Assembly (NCBI GenBank): GCA_958298945.1
Contig: OY282610.1
Location: 54,071,667-54,135,666 of the forward strand
Source of the DNA: Atherix ibis
Lineage: Eukaryota > Arthropoda > Insecta > Diptera > Athericidae
DNA: 64,000 bases
Direction: 5' to 3'
Below the pieces are notes generated by a model, which searched no databases, had not been told where the DNA came from, and saw only the letters and a program-made list of their open reading frames with translations. The position numbers were made by a program, and so were the translations under genes. Within the stretch, counting starts at the first letter, position 1, and each line of letters starts with the position of its first letter. Positions 24,643-38,553 of this stretch are shown here, one piece after another.

Positions 24643-25560
24643 CTCAAAATCACCAACAAAAATTTATCCAGAAAGGATATTCTCATTCCAATCGAGAAAA
24701 TATGTATTGGAGAAGCTTTGCCTGAAAGTACGCCTTGACACCATAAAAACAATTCTAAAAACCTTAATTTGTATAAAAAAAAAACGAATTTTAAGAAAGA
24801 AAACTATAAATTTTATGAATTTTTTCTCAAAATCACCAACAAAAATTTATCCAGAAAGGATATTCTGATTCCAATCAAGAAAATATGTATTGGAGAAGCT
24901 TTGCCTGAAAGTACGCAATGACACTATAAAAACAATTCTAAAAACCTTAATTTGTATACAAAAAAAAAACGAATTTTAGGAAAGAAAACTATAAATTTTA
25001 TGAATTTTTTCTCAAAATCACCAACAAAAATTTATCCAGAAAGGATATTCTCATTCCAATCGAGAAAATATGCATTGGAGAAGCTTTGCCTAAAAGTACG
25101 CAATGACACCATAAAAACGGTTTTAAAAACCTTAATTTTTATACAAAAACAACGAATTTTAAGAAAGAAAACCATAAATTTTATGAATTTTTTCTCAAAA
25201 TCACCAACAAAAATTTATCCAGAAAGGATATTCTCATTCCAATCGAGAAAATATGTATTGGAGAAGCTTTGCCTGAAAGTACGCAATGACACCATAAAAA
25301 CAATTCTAAAAACCTTAATTTGTATACAAAAAAAAACGAATTTTAAGAAAGAAAACTATAAATTTTATGAATTTTTTCTCAAAATCACCAACAAAAATTT
25401 ATCCAGAAAGGATATTCTCATTCCAATCGAGAAAATATGTATTGGAGAAGCTTTGCCTGAAAGTACGCAATGACACCATAAAAACCGTTCTAAAAACCTT
25501 AATTTTTATACAAAAAAAACGAATTTTAATAAAGAAAACAATTAATTTTATGAATTTTTT
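24643..25560 (+). repeat. 918-bp five-monomer block, copy 1
   Basis: Marked by tttgtataaaaaaa (missing c) after the first monomer, aaaacggttttaaaaacc near 25118 with acaaaaacaacg after it, and a fifth monomer with gtattgg but ccgttct. Private to this copy: cgccttgac near 24732, attctgattcc, caatcaag and gacactat. Confidence 0.88.
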
Positions 25561-26477
25561 CTCAAAATCACCAACAAAAATTTATCCAGAAAGGATATTC
25601 TCATTCCAATCGAGAAAATATGTATTGGAGAAGCTTTGCCTGAAAGTACGCAATGACACCATAAAAACAATTCTAAAAACCTTAATTTGTATAAAAAAAA
25701 AAACGAATTTTAAGAAAGAAAACTATAAATTTTATGAATTTTTTCTCAAAATCACCAACAAAAATTTATCCAGAAAGGATATTCTCATTCCAATCGAGAA
25801 AATATGTATTGGAGAAGCTTTGCCTGAAAGTACGCAATGACACCATAAAAACAATTCTAAAAACCTTAATTTGTATACAAAAAAAAACGAATTTTAGGAA
25901 AGAAAACTATAAATTTTATGAATTTTTTCTCAAAATCACCAACAAAAATTTATCCAGAAAGGATATTCTCATTCCAATCGAGAAAATATGCATTGGAGAA
26001 GCTTTGCCTAAAAGTACGCAATGACACCATAAAAACGGTTTTAAAAACCTTAATTTTTATACAAAAACAACGAATTTTAAGAAAGAAAACCATAAATTTT
26101 ATGAATTTTTTCTCAAAATCACCAACAAAAATTTATCCAGAAAGGATATTCTCATTCCAATCGAGAAAATATGTATTGGAGAAGCTTTGCCTGAAAGTAC
26201 GCAATGACACCATAAAAACAATTCTAAAAACCTTAATTTGTATACAAAAAAAAACGAATTTTAAGAAAGAAAACTATAAATTTTATGAATTTTGTCTCAA
26301 AATCACCAACAAAAATTTATCCAGAAAGGATATTCTCATTCCAATCGAGAAAATATGTATTGGAGAAGCTTTGCCTGAAAGTACGCAATGACACCATAAA
26401 AACCGTTCTAAAAACCTTAATTTTTATACAAAAAAAACGAATTTTAATAAAGAAAACAATTAATTTTATGAATTTTT
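25561..26477 (+). repeat. 918-bp five-monomer block, copy 2
   Basis: Repeats the marker set of copy 1 at a constant offset of 918 bases (the cggtttt variant at about 25118 recurs at about 26036). Both copies are entered through aataaagaaaacaattaatttt. Private change: tgaattttgtctc near 26290. The shared rare variants mean block duplication rather than independent monomer gain. Confidence 0.88.
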
Positions 26478-26844
26478 TCTCAAAATCACCAACAAAAATT
26501 TATCCAGAAAGGATATTCTCATTCCAATCGAGAAAATATGCATTGGAGAAGCTTTGCCTAAAAGTACGCAATGACACCATAAAAATCGTTCTAAAAACCT
26601 CAATTTTTATACAAAAAAAAAGAATTTTAAGAAAGAAAACCATAAATTTTATGAATTTTTTCTCAAAATCACCAACAAAAATTTATCCAGAAATTATATT
26701 CTCATTCCAATCGAGAAAATATGCATTGGAGAAGCTTTGCCTGAAAGTACGCAATGACACCATAAAAACAATTCTAAAAACCCTAATTTTTATACAAAAA
26801 AAATGAATTTTAAGAAAGAAAACCATAAATTTTATGAATTTTTT

Positions 26845-28464
26845 CTCAAAACCACCAACAAAAATTTATCCAGAAAGAATTTTCTCATTCCAATGAGAAA
26901 CATATGAATTGGAGAAGCTTTGCCCGAAAGTGCACAATCATACCCCAAACAAACATCTCCAAAAAACCACCATTTTCATAGAGAAAAACAAATTTTAAGA
27001 GAAAGTGGACTCAGTGTAATAATTGTTGCCTCCTATTTTTTGAGAAAACTGGGTGCCTGGTGTAAAAATTGGATTTTCGTGAATATTGTCACAAATTTTC
27101 GAATTTTTGTGGTTTTTTGCATATCTTTAGGTGGTCAATTTATTTTGCTTTCAGTAAATAAAAAATTTAATTTTAGGCAATTTTTTTTTAATAGTGCTCA
27201 CAAAAATTTATTCTGAAAGGATATTCCTTTTTCGATCAGGATAATATGGATCTAGAAGGCTATGTTAAAGTGTATGTAATGAAACCATGAAACAAATTGC
27301 CATTTTTATCCAAAAAAGCAAACTTTATTTTTAAAAAAATACAGCGAACTTTAGGTATTTTTTTTTAAAACGCCTGGAAAAAATTTTCCTGTAAGGACTT
27401 TTTTAGTCCGATCAGGATAATAAGAATAATTATTAGTTTCACATATGTATGCGCATTAACATCATTAAACAAATTTTCGAAAAAATTTCCTTTTTCATAG
27501 AAAAATAGAAATTTAAAAAAAAATTTAATGATCTTTTGGCAAATTTTTCTCAAAACTCCCACCGAAACTTATCGTGACATGTCATTTTCATTCCAATCAT
27601 TATATTAGGAGTCAAAGAAGGTTTGCCTGAAAGTGTGCAATGACACCACAAAATAAATTCTAAAAAACCTTAATTTTTATACAAAAAAAACGAATTTTAA
27701 TAAAGAAAACAATTAATTTTATGAATTTTTTCTCAAAATCACCAACAAAAATTTATCCAGAAAGGATATTCTCATTCCAATCGAGAAAATATGTATTGGA
27801 GAAGCTTTGCCTGAAAGTACGCAATGACACCATAAAAACAATTCTAAAAACCTTAATTTGTATACAAAAAAAAACGAATTTTAAGAAAGAAAACTATAAA
27901 TTTTATGAATTTTTTCTCAAAATCACCAACAAAAATTTATCCAGAAAGGATATTCTCATTCCAATTGAGAAAATATGTATTGGAGAAGCTTTGCCTTAAA
28001 GTACGCAATGACACCATAAAAACAATTCTAAAAAACTTAATTTGTATACAAAAAAAACGAATTTTAGGAAAGAAATCTATAAATTTTATGAATTTTTCCT
28101 CAAAATCACCAACAAAAATTTATCCAGAAAGGATATTCTCATTCCAATCGAGAAAATATGCATTGGAGAAACTTTGCCTAAAAATACGCAATGACACCAT
28201 AAAAACCGTTCTAAAAACCTTAATTTTTATACAAAAAAAACGAATTTTAAGAAAGAAAACCATAAATTTTATGAATTTTTTCTCAAAATCACCAACAAAA
28301 ATTTATCCAAAAATGATATTCTCATTCCAATCGAGAAAATATGCATTGGAGAAGCTTTGCCTGAAAGTACGCAATGACACCATAAAAACAATTCTAAAAA
28401 CCTTAATTTTTATACAAAAAAAATGAATTTTAAGAAAGAAAACCATAAATTTTATGAATTTTTT
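26845..28464 (+). repeat. HOR unit 17, n=4 (T-T-C-J), 1620 bp
   Basis: c1 has gagaaacatatgaa and tgcccgaaag. c5 has ccgaaacttatcg, cattttcattcc and attaggagtcaaag. A monomers start at 27732, 27916, 28099 and 28282. The second has caattgag and gccttaaag, the third ttttcctcaaaatc and ggagaaactttg, and J atccaaaaatg. Confidence 0.92.
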
Positions 28465-30636
28465 CTCAAAACCACCAACAAAAATTTATCCAGAAAGAAT
28501 TTTCTCATTCCAATGAGAATAATATGAATTGGAGAAGCTTTGCCTGAAAGTGCACAATCATACCCCAAACAAACATCTCCAAAAAAACACCATTTTCATA
28601 GAGAAAAACAAATTTTAAGAGAAAGTGGACTCAGTGTAATAATTGTTGCCTCCTATTTTTTGAGAAAACTGGGTGCCTGGTGTAAAAATTGGATTTTCGT
28701 GAATATTGTCACAAATTTTCGAATTTTTGTGGTTTTTTGCATATCTGTAGGTGGTCAATTTATTTTGCTTTCAGTAAATAAAAAATTTAATTTTAGGCAA
28801 TTTTTTTTTAATAGTGCTCACAAAAATTTATTCTGAAAGGATATTCCTTTTTCGATCAGGATAATATGGATCTAGAAGGCTATGTTAAAGTGTATGTAAT
28901 GAAACCATGAAACAAATTGCCATTTTTATCCAAAAAAGCAAACTTTATTTTTAAAAAAATACAGCGAACTTTAGGTATTTTTTTTTAAAACGCCTGGAAA
29001 AAATTTGCCTGTAAGGACTTTTTTAGTCCGATCAGGATAATAAGAATAATTATTAGTTTCACATATGTATGCGCATTAACATCATTAAACAAATTTTCGA
29101 AAAAATTTCCTTTTTCATAGAAAAATAGAAATTTAAAAAAAAATTTAATGATCTTTTGGCAAATTTTTCTCAAAACTCCCACCGAAATTTATCGTGACAT
29201 GTCATTTTCCTTCCAATCATTATATTAAGAGTCATAGAAGGTTTGCCTGAAAGTGTGCAATGACACCACAAAATAAATTCTAAAAAACCTTAATTTTTAT
29301 ACAAAAAAAACGAATTTTAATAAAGAAAACAATTAATTTTATGAATTTTTTCTCAAAATCACCAACAAAAATTTATCCAGAAAGGATATTCTCATTCCAA
29401 TCGAAAAAATGTGTATTGGAGAAGCTTTGCCTGAAAGTACGCAATGACACCATAAAAACAATTCTAAAAACCTTAATTTGTATACAAAAAAAAACGAATT
29501 TTAAGAAAGAAAACTATAAATTTTATGAATTTTTTCTCAAAATCACCAACAAAAATTTATCCAGAAAGGATATTCTCATTCCAATCGAGAAAATATGTAT
29601 TGGAGAAGCTTTGCCTGAAAGTACGTAATAACACCATAAAAACAATTCGAAAAACCTTAATTTGTATACAAAAAAAAACGAATTTTAGGAAAGAAAACTA
29701 TAAATTTTATGAATTTTTTCTCAAAATCACCAACAAAAATTTATCCAGAAAGGATATTCTCATTCCAATCGAGAAAATATGCATTGGAGAAGCTTTGCCT
29801 AAAAGTACGCAATGACACCATAAAAACCGTTCTAAAAACCTTAATTTTTATACAAAAAAAAACGAATTTTAATAAAGAAAACAATTAATTTTATGAATTT
29901 TTTCTCAAAATCACCAACAAAAATTTATCCAGAAAGGATATTCTCATTCCAATCGAGAAAATATGCATTGGAGAAGCTTTGCCTAAAAGTACGCAATGAC
30001 ACCAAAAAACCGTTCTAAAAACCTTAATTTTTATACAAAAAAAACGAATTTTAAGTAAGAAAACCATAAATTTTATGAATTTTTTCTCAAAATCACCTAC
30101 AAAAATTTATCCAGAAATGATATTCTCATTCCAATCGAGAAAATATGTATTGGAGAAGCTTTGCCTAAAAGTACGCAATGACACCATAAAAACAATTCTA
30201 AAAACCTTAATTTGTATACAAAAAAAAACGAATTTTAGGAAAGAAAACTATAAATTTTATGAATTTTTTCTCAAAATCACCAACAAAAATTTATCCAGAA
30301 AGGATATTCTCATTCCAATCGAGAAAATATGCATTGGAGAAGCTTTGCCTAAAAGTACGCAATGACACCACAAAAACCGTTCTAAAAACCTTAATTTTTA
30401 TACAAAAAAAAACGAATTTTAAGAAAGAAAACCATAAATTTTATGAATTTTTTCTCAAAATCACCAACAAAAATTTATCCAGAAAGGATATTCTCATTCC
30501 AATCGAGAAAATATGCATTGGAGAAGCTTTGCCTGAAAGTACGCAATGACACCATAAAAAAAATTCTAAAAACCTTAATTTTTATACAAACAAAATGAAT
30601 TTTAAGAAAGAAAACCATAAATTTTATGAATTTTTT
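28465..30636 (+). repeat. HOR unit 18, n=7, 2172 bp
   Basis: A monomers start near 29351, 29535, 29719, 29902, 30085, 30269 and 30453: T-T-C-C, then a J-like monomer in the middle (30085; aaatgatatt but gtattgg and cctaaaag, followed by aggaaag), then C, then a last monomer with aaaggatatt. A J-type monomer away from the run's end suggests the run was built by crossover between two units. c4 has aatttgcctg; c2 has atctgtaggtgg. Confidence 0.9.
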
Positions 30637-32256
30637 CTCAAAACCACCAACAAAAATTTATCCAGAAAGAATTTTCTCATTCCAATGAGAATAATATGAA
30701 TTGGAGAAGCTTTGCCTGAAAGTGCACAATCATACCCCAAACAAACATCTCCAAAAAACCACCATTTTCATAGAGAAAAACAAGTTTTAAGAGAAAGTGG
30801 ACTCAGTGTAATAATTGTTGCCTCCTATTTTTTGAGAAAACTGGGTGCCTGGTGTAAAAATTGGATTTTCGTGAATATTGTCACAAATTTTCGAATTTTT
30901 GTGGTTTTTTGCATATCTTTAGGTGGTCAATTTATTTTGCTTTCAGTAAATAAAAAATTTAATTTTAGGCAATTTTTTTTAATAGTGCTCACAAAAATTT
31001 ATTCTGAAAGGATATTCCTTTTTCGATCAGGATAATATGGATCTAGAAGGCTATGTTAAAGTGTATGTAATGAAACCATGAAACAAATTGCCATTTTTAT
31101 CCAAAAAAGCAAACTTTATTTTTAAAAAAATACAGCGAACTTTAGGTATTTTTTTTTAAAACGCCTGGAAAAAATTTTCCTGTAAGGACTTTTTTAGTCC
31201 GATCAGGATAATAAGAATAATTATTAGTTTCACATATGTATGCGCATTAACATCATTAAACAAATTTTCGAAAAAATTTCCTTTTTCATAGAAAAATAGA
31301 AATTTAAAAAAAAATTTAATGATCTTTTGGCAAATTTTTCTCAAAACTCCCACCGAAATTTATCGTGACATGTCATTTTCCTTCCAATCATTATATTAAG
31401 AGTCATAGAAGGTTTGGCTGAAAGTGTGCAATGACACCACAAAATAAATACTAAAAAACCTTAATTTTTATACAAAAAAAACGAATTTTAATAAAGAAAA
31501 CAATTAATTTTATGAATTTTTTCTCAAAATCACTAACAAAAATTTATCCAGAAAGGATATTCTCATTCCAATCGAGAAAATATGTATTGGAGAAGCTTTG
31601 CCTGAAAGTACGCAATGACACCATAAAAACAATTCTAAAAAGCTTAATTTGTATACAAAAAAAAACGAATTTTAAGAAAGAAAACTATAAATTTTATGAA
31701 TTTTTTCTCAAAATCACCAACAAAAATTTATCCAGAAAGGATATTCTCATTCCAATCGAGAAAATATGTATTGGAGAAGCTTTGCTTGAAAGTACGCAAT
31801 GACACCATAAAAACAGTTCTAAAAACCTTAATTTGTATACAAAAAAAAACGAATTTTAGGAAAGAAAACTATAAATTTTATGAATTTTTTCTCAAAATCA
31901 CCAACAAAAATTTATCCAGAAAGGATATTCTCATTCCAATCGAGAAAATATGCATTGGAGAAGCTTTGCCTAAAAGTACGCAATGACACCATAAAAACCG
32001 TTCTAAAAACCTTAATTTTTATACAAAAAAAACGAATTTTAATAAAGAAAACAATTAATTTTATGAATTTTTTCTCAAAATCACCAACAAAAATTTATCC
32101 AGAAAGGATATTCTCATTCCAATCGAGAAGATATGCATTGGAGAAGCTTTGCCTAAAAGTACGCAATGACACCATAAAAACAATTCTAAAAACCTTAATT
32201 TTTATACAAAAAAAATGAATTTTAAGAAAGAAAACCATAAATTTAATGAATTTTTT
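30637..32256 (+). repeat. HOR unit 19, n=4 (T-T-C-C), 1620 bp
   Basis: c1 has aaacaagttttaag; the c2/c3 T run is one shorter. c5 has aaggtttggctg. A monomers start at about 31524, 31708, 31892 and 32075. The first has cactaac and aaaagcttaattt, the second gcttgaaag and acagttct. The last is C-like with gagaagatatg but caattct, taking the J position. Confidence 0.91.
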
Positions 32257-34058
32257 CTCAAAACCACCAACAAAAATTTATCCAGAAAGAATTTTCTCAT
32301 TCCAGTGAGAATAATATGAATTGGAGAAGCTTTGCCTGAAAGTGCACAATCATACCCCAAACAAACATCTCCAAAAAACCACCATTTTCATAGAGAAAAA
32401 CAAATTTTAAGAGAAAGTGGACTCAGTGTAATAATTGTTGCCTCCTATTTTTTGAGAAAACTGGGTGCCTGGTGTAAAAATTGGATTTTCGTGAATATTG
32501 TCACAAATTTTCGAATTTTTGTGGTTTTTTGCATATCTTTAGGTGGTCAATTTATTTTGCTTTCAGTAAATAAAAAATTTAATTTTAGGCAATTTTTTTT
32601 TAATATGCTCACAAAAATTTATTCTGAAAGGATATTCCTTTTTCGATCAGGATAATATGGATCTATAAGGCTATGTTAAAGTGTATGTAATGAAACCATG
32701 AAACAAATTGCCATTTTTATCCAAAAAAGCAAACTTTATTTTTAAAAAAATACAGCGAACTTTAGGTATTTTTTTTTAAAACGCCTGGAAAAAATTTTCC
32801 TGTAAGGACTTTTTTAGTCCGATCAGGATAATAAGAATAATTATTAGTTTCACATATGTATGCGCATTAACATCATTAAACAAATTTACGAAAAAATTTC
32901 CTTTTTCATAGAAAAATAGAAATTTAAAAAAAAATTTAATGATCTTTTGGCAAATTTTTCTCAAAACTCCCACCGAAATTTATCGTGACATGTCATTTTC
33001 CTTCCAATCATTATATTAAGAGTCATAGAAGGTTTGGCTGAAAGTGTGCAATGACACCACAAAATAAATTCTAAAAAACCTTAATTTTTATACAAAAAAA
33101 ACGAATTTTAATAAAGAAAACAATTAATTTTATGAATTTTTTCTCAAAATCACTAACAAAAATTTATCCAGAAAGGATATTCTCATTCCAATCGAGAAAA
33201 TATGTATTGGAGAAGCTTTGCCTGAAAGTACGCAATGACACCATAAAAACAATTCTAAAACGCTTAATTTGTATACAAAAAAAAACGAATTTTAAGAAAG
33301 AAAACTATAAATTTTATGAATTTTTTCTCAAAATCACCAACAAAAATTTATCCAGAAAGGATATTCTCATTCCAATCGAGAAAATATGTATTGGAGAAGC
33401 TTTGCCTGAAAGTACGCAATGACACCATAAAAACAGTTCTAAAAACCTTAATTTGTATACAAAAAAAAACGAATTTTAGGAAAGAAAACTATAAATTTTA
33501 TGAATTTTTTCTCAAAATCACCAACAAAAATTTATCCAGAAAGGATATTCTCATTCCAATCGAGAAAATATGCATTGAAGAAGCTTTGCCTAAAAGTACG
33601 CAATGACACCATAAAAACCGTTCTAAAAACCTTAATTTTTATACAAAAAAAACGAATTTTAATAAAGAAAACAATTAATTTTATGAATTTTTTCTCAAAA
33701 TCACCAACAAAAATTTATCCAGAAAGGATATTCTCATTCCAATCGAGAAAATATGCATTGGAGAAGCTTTGCCTAAAAGTACGCAATAACACCATAAAAA
33801 CCGTTCTAAAAACCTTAATTTTTATACTAAAAAAACGAATTTTAAGAAAGAAAACCATAAATTTATGAATTTTTTCTCAAAATCACCAACAAAAATTTAT
33901 CCAGAAATGATATTCTCATTCCAATCGAGAAAATATGCATTGGAGAAGCTTTGCCTGAAAGTACGCAATGACACCATAAAAACAATTCTAAAAACCTTAA
34001 TTTTTATACAAAAAAAATGAATTTTAAGAAAGAAAACCATAAATTTAATGAATTTTTT
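32257..34058 (+). repeat. HOR unit 20, n=5 (T-T-C-C-J), 1802 bp
   Basis: c1 follows aatttaatgaat and has ccagtgag; c3 has aatatgctcac and ggatctataagg, which removes TCTAGA in this copy. c4 has aaatttacgaa. c5 has ggtttggctg as in unit 19. A monomers start at about 33144, 33328, 33512, 33695 and 33877, with cactaac, aaaacgctt, acagttct and ttgaagaag. Confidence 0.91.
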
Positions 34059-35678
34059 CTCAAAACCACCAACAAAAATTTATCCAGAAAGAATTTTCTC
34101 ATTCCAATGAGAATAATATGAATTGGAGAAGCTTTGCCTGAAAGTGCACAATCATACCCCAAACAAACATCTCCAAAAAACCACCATTTTCATAGAGAAA
34201 AACAAATTTTAAGAGAAAGTGGACTCAGTGTAATAATTGTTGCCTCCTATTTTTTGAGAAAACTGGGTGCCTGGTGTAAAAATTGGATTTTCGTGAATAT
34301 TGTCACAAATTTTCGAATTTTTGTGGTTTTTTGCATATCTTTAGGTGGTCAATTTATTTTGCTTTCAGTAAATAAAAAATTTAATTTTAGGCAATTTTTT
34401 TTTAATATGCTCACAAAAATTTATTCTGAAAGGATATTCCTTTTTCGATCAGGATAATATGGATCTAGAAGGCTATGTTAAAGTGTATGTAATGAAACCA
34501 TGAAACAAATTGCCATTTTTATCCAAAAAAGCAAACTTTATTTTTAAAAAAATACAGCGAACTTTAGGTATTTTTTTTTAAAACGCCTGGAAAAAATTTT
34601 CCTGTAAGGACTTTTTTAGTCCGATCAGGATAATAAGAATAATTATTAGTTTCACATATGTATGCGCATTAACATCATTAAACAAATTTACGAAAAAATT
34701 TCCTTTTTCATAGAAAAATAGAAATTTAAAAAAAAATTTAATGATCTTTTGGCAAATTTTTCTCAAAACTCCCACCGAAATTTATCGTGACATGCCATTT
34801 TCCTTCCAATCATTATATTAAGAGTCATAGAAGGTTTGCCTGAAAGTGTGCAATGACACCACAAAATAAATTCTAAAAAACCTTAATTTTTATACAAAAA
34901 AAACGAATTTTAATAAAGAAAACAATTAATTTTATGAATTTTTTCTCAAAATCACCAACAAAAATTTATCCAGAAAGGATATTCTCATTCCAATCGAGAA
35001 AATATGTATTGGAGAAGCTTTGCCTGAAAGTACGCAATGACACCATAAAAACAATTCTAAAAACCTTAATTTGTATACAAAAAAAAACGAATTTTAAGAA
35101 AGAAAACTATAAATTTTATGAATTTTTTCTCAAAATCACCAACAAAAATTTATCCAGAAAGGATATTCTCATTTCAATCGAGAAAATATGTATTGGAAAA
35201 GCTTTGCCTGAAAGTACGCAATGACACCATAAAAACAATTCTAAAAACCTTAATTTGTATACAAAAAAAAACGAATTTTAGGAAAGAAAACTATAAATTT
35301 TATGAATTTTTTCTCAAAATCACCAACAAAAATTTATCCAGAAAGGATATTCTCATTCCAATCGAGAAAATATGCATTGGAGAAGCTTTGCCTAAAAGTA
35401 CGCAATGACACCATAAAAACCGTTCTAAAAACCTTAATTTTTATACAAAAAAAACGAATTTTAAGAAAGAAAACCATAAATTTTAGGAATTTTTTCTCAA
35501 AATCACCAACAAAAATTTATCCAGAAATGATATTCTCATTCCAATCGAAAAAATATGCATTGGAGAAGCTTTGCCTGAAAGTACGCAATGACACCATAAA
35601 AACAATTCTAAAAACCTTAATTTTTATACAAAAAAAATGAATTTTAAGAAAGAAAACCATAAATTTTATGAATTTTTT
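34059..35678 (+). repeat. HOR unit 21, n=4 (T-T-C-J), 1620 bp
   Basis: c1-c4 share aatttaatgaat, aatatgctcac and aaatttacgaa with unit 20, but c5 returns to the common ggtttgcctg with private acatgccattt. A monomers start at about 34945, 35130, 35314 and 35497. The second has catttcaatcg and ggaaaagc; J has tttaggaat and cgaaaaaatatg. Confidence 0.92.
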
Positions 35679-37300
35679 CTCAAAACCACCAACAAAAATT
35701 TATCCAGAAAGAATTTTCTCATTCCAATGAGAATAATATGAATTGGAGAAGCTTTGCCTGAAAGTGCACAATCATACCCCAAACAAACATCTCCAAAAAA
35801 CCACCATTTTCATAGAGAAAAACAAATTTTAAGAGAAAGTGGACTCAGTGTAATAATTGTTGCCTCCTATTTTTTGAGAAAACTGGGTGCCTGGTGTAAA
35901 AATTGGATTTTCGTGAATATTGTCACAAATTTTCGAATTTTTGTGGTTTTTTTGCATATCTTTAGGTGGTCAATTTATTTTGCTTTCAGTAAATAAAAAA
36001 TTTAATTTTAGGCAATTTCTTTTTAATAGTGCTCACAAAAATTTATTCTGAAAGGATATTCCTTTTTCGATCAGGATAATATGGATCTAGAAGGCTATGT
36101 TAAAGTGTATGTAATGAAACCATGAAACAAATTGCCATTTTTATCCAAAAAAGCAAACTTTATTTTTAAAAAAATACAGCGAACTTTAGGTATTTTTTTT
36201 TAAAACGCCTGGAAAAAATTTTCCTGTAAGGACTTTTTTAGTCCGATCAGGATAATAAGAATAATTATTAGTTTCACATATGTATGCGCATTAACATCAT
36301 TAAACAAATTTTCGAAAAAATTTCCTTTTTCATAGAAAAATAGAAATTTAAAAAAAAATTTAATGATCTTTTGGCAAATTTTTCTCAAAACTCCCACCGA
36401 AATTTATCGTGACATGTCATTTTCCTTCCAATCATTATATTAAGAGTCATAGAAGGTTTGCCTGAAAGTGTGCAATGACACCACAAAATAAATTCTAAAA
36501 AACCTTAATTTTTATACAAAAAAAACGAATTTTAATAAAGAAAACAATTAATTTTATGAATTTTTTCTCAAAATCACCAACAAAAATTTATCCAGAAAGG
36601 ATATTCTCATTCCAATCGAGAAAATATGTATTGGAGAAGCTTTGCCTGAAAGTACGCAATGACACCATAAAAACAATTCTAAAAACCTTCATTTGTATAC
36701 AAAAAAAAACGAATTTTAGGAAAGAAAACTATAAATTTTATGAATTTTTTCTCAAAATCACCAACAAAAATTTATCCAGAAAGGATATTCTCATTCCAAT
36801 CGAGAAAATATGCATTGGAGAAGCTTTGCCTAAAAGTACGCAATGACACCATAAAAACCGTTCTAAAAACCTTAATTTTTATACAAAAAAAACGAATTTT
36901 AATAAAGAAAACAATTAATTTTATGAATTTTTTCTCAAAATCACCAACAAAAATTTATCCAGAAAGGATATTCTCATTCCAATCGAGAAAATATGCATTG
37001 GAGAAGCTTTGCCTAAAAGTACGCAATGACACCATAAAAACCGTTCTAAAAACCTTAATTTTTATACAAAAAAAACGAATTTTAAGAAAGAAAACCATAA
37101 ATTTTATGAATTTTTTCTCAAAATCACCAACAAAAATTTATCCAGAAATGATATTCTCATTCCAATCGAGGAAATATGCATTGGAGAATCTTTGCCTGAA
37201 AGTACGCAATGACACCATAAAAACAATTCTAAAAACCTTAATTTTTATACAAAAAAAAATTAATTTTAAGAAAGAAAACCATAAATTTTATGAATTTTTT
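35679..37300 (+). repeat. HOR unit 22, n=4 (T-C-C-J), 1622 bp
   Basis: First core with ggcaatttcttttt, a T-to-C change that marks cores 22-30 and 32. c2 has an extra T (ggtttttttgcat). A monomers start at 36567, 36751, 36934 and 37117. The first ends accttcattt; J has cgaggaaatatg and gagaatctttg. Confidence 0.92.
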
Positions 37301-38553
37301 CTCAAAACCACCAACAAAAATTTATCCAGAAAGAATTTTCTCATTCCAATGAGAATAATATGAATTGGAGAAGCTTTGCCTGAAAGTGCACAATCATACC
37401 CCAAACAAACATCTCCAAAAAACCACCATTTTCATCGAGAAAAACAAATTTTAAGAGAAAGTGGACTCAGTGTAATAATTGTTGCCTCCTATTTTTTGAG
37501 AAAACTGGGTGCCTGGTGTAAAAATTGGATTTTCGTGAATATTGTCACAAATTTTCGAATTTTTGTGGTTTTTTGCATATCTTTAGGTGGTCAATTTATT
37601 TTGCTTTCAGTAAATAAAAATTTAATTTTAGGCAATTTCTTTTTAATAGTGCTCACAAAAATTTATTCTCAAAGGATATTCCTTTTTCGATCAGGATAAT
37701 ATGGATCTAGAAGGCTATGTTAAAGTGTATGTAATGAAACCATGAAACAAATTGCCATTTTTATCCAAAAAAGCAAACTTTATTTTTAAAAAAATACAGC
37801 GAACTTTAGGTATTTTTTTTTAAAACGCCTGGAAAAAATTTTCCTGTAAGGACTATTTTAGTCCGATCAGGATAATAAGAATAATTATTAGTTTCACATA
37901 TGTATGCGCATTAACATCATTAAACAAATTTTCGAAAAAATTTCCTTTTTCATAGAAAAATAGAAATTTAAAAAAAAATTTAATGATCTTTTGGCAAATT
38001 TTTCTCAAAACTCCCACCGAAATTTATCGTGACATGTCATTTTCCTTCCAATCATTATATTAAGAGTCATAGAAGGTTTGCCTGAAAGTGTGCAATGACA
38101 CCACAAAATAAATTCTAAAAAACCTTAATTTTTATACAAAAAAAACGAATTTTAATAAAGAAAACAATTAATTTTATGAATTTTTTCTCAAAATCACCAA
38201 CAAAAATTTATCCAGAAAGGATAATCTCATTCCAATCGAGAAAATATGCATTGGAGAAGCTTTGCCTAAAAGTACGCAATGACACCATAAAAACCGTTCT
38301 AAAAACCTTAATTTTTATACAAAAAAAAACGAATTTTAAGAAAGAAAACCATAAATTTTATGAATTTTTTCTCAAAATCACCAACAAAAATTTATCCAGA
38401 AATGATATTCTCATTCCAATCGAGGAAATATGCATTGGAGAAGCTTTGCCTGAAAGTACGCAATGACACCATAAAAACAATTCTAAAAACCTTAATTTTT
38501 ATACAAAAAAAATGAATTTTAAGAAAGAAAACCATAAATTTTATGAATTTTTT
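37301..38553 (+). repeat. HOR unit 23, n=2 (C-J), 1253 bp
   Basis: Short type. c1 follows aaattaattttaag and has ttcatcgagaaaaac; c3 has ttctcaaagg for ttctgaaagg, a change kept through unit 28. c4 has ggactattttagtcc, a loop change in the inverted repeat. A monomers at 38187 (ggataatctc) and 38371 (cgaggaaatatg). Confidence 0.92.

Larger units (their letters stand above)
23756..26844 (+). repeat. HOR unit 16, n=12, longest unit, 3089 bp
   Basis: Core 23756-24642, then twelve A monomers starting at about 24643, 24826, 25011, 25194, 25377, 25561, 25744, 25928, 26111, 26295, 26478 and 26661. The order is T-T-C-T-T, T-T-C-T-T, C-J; the fifth and tenth T end in ccgttct. The first ten are two copies of one five-monomer block. 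c1 has aaactaccatttttatag and attttatgag, and c2-c4 are ordinary. Confidence 0.92.
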
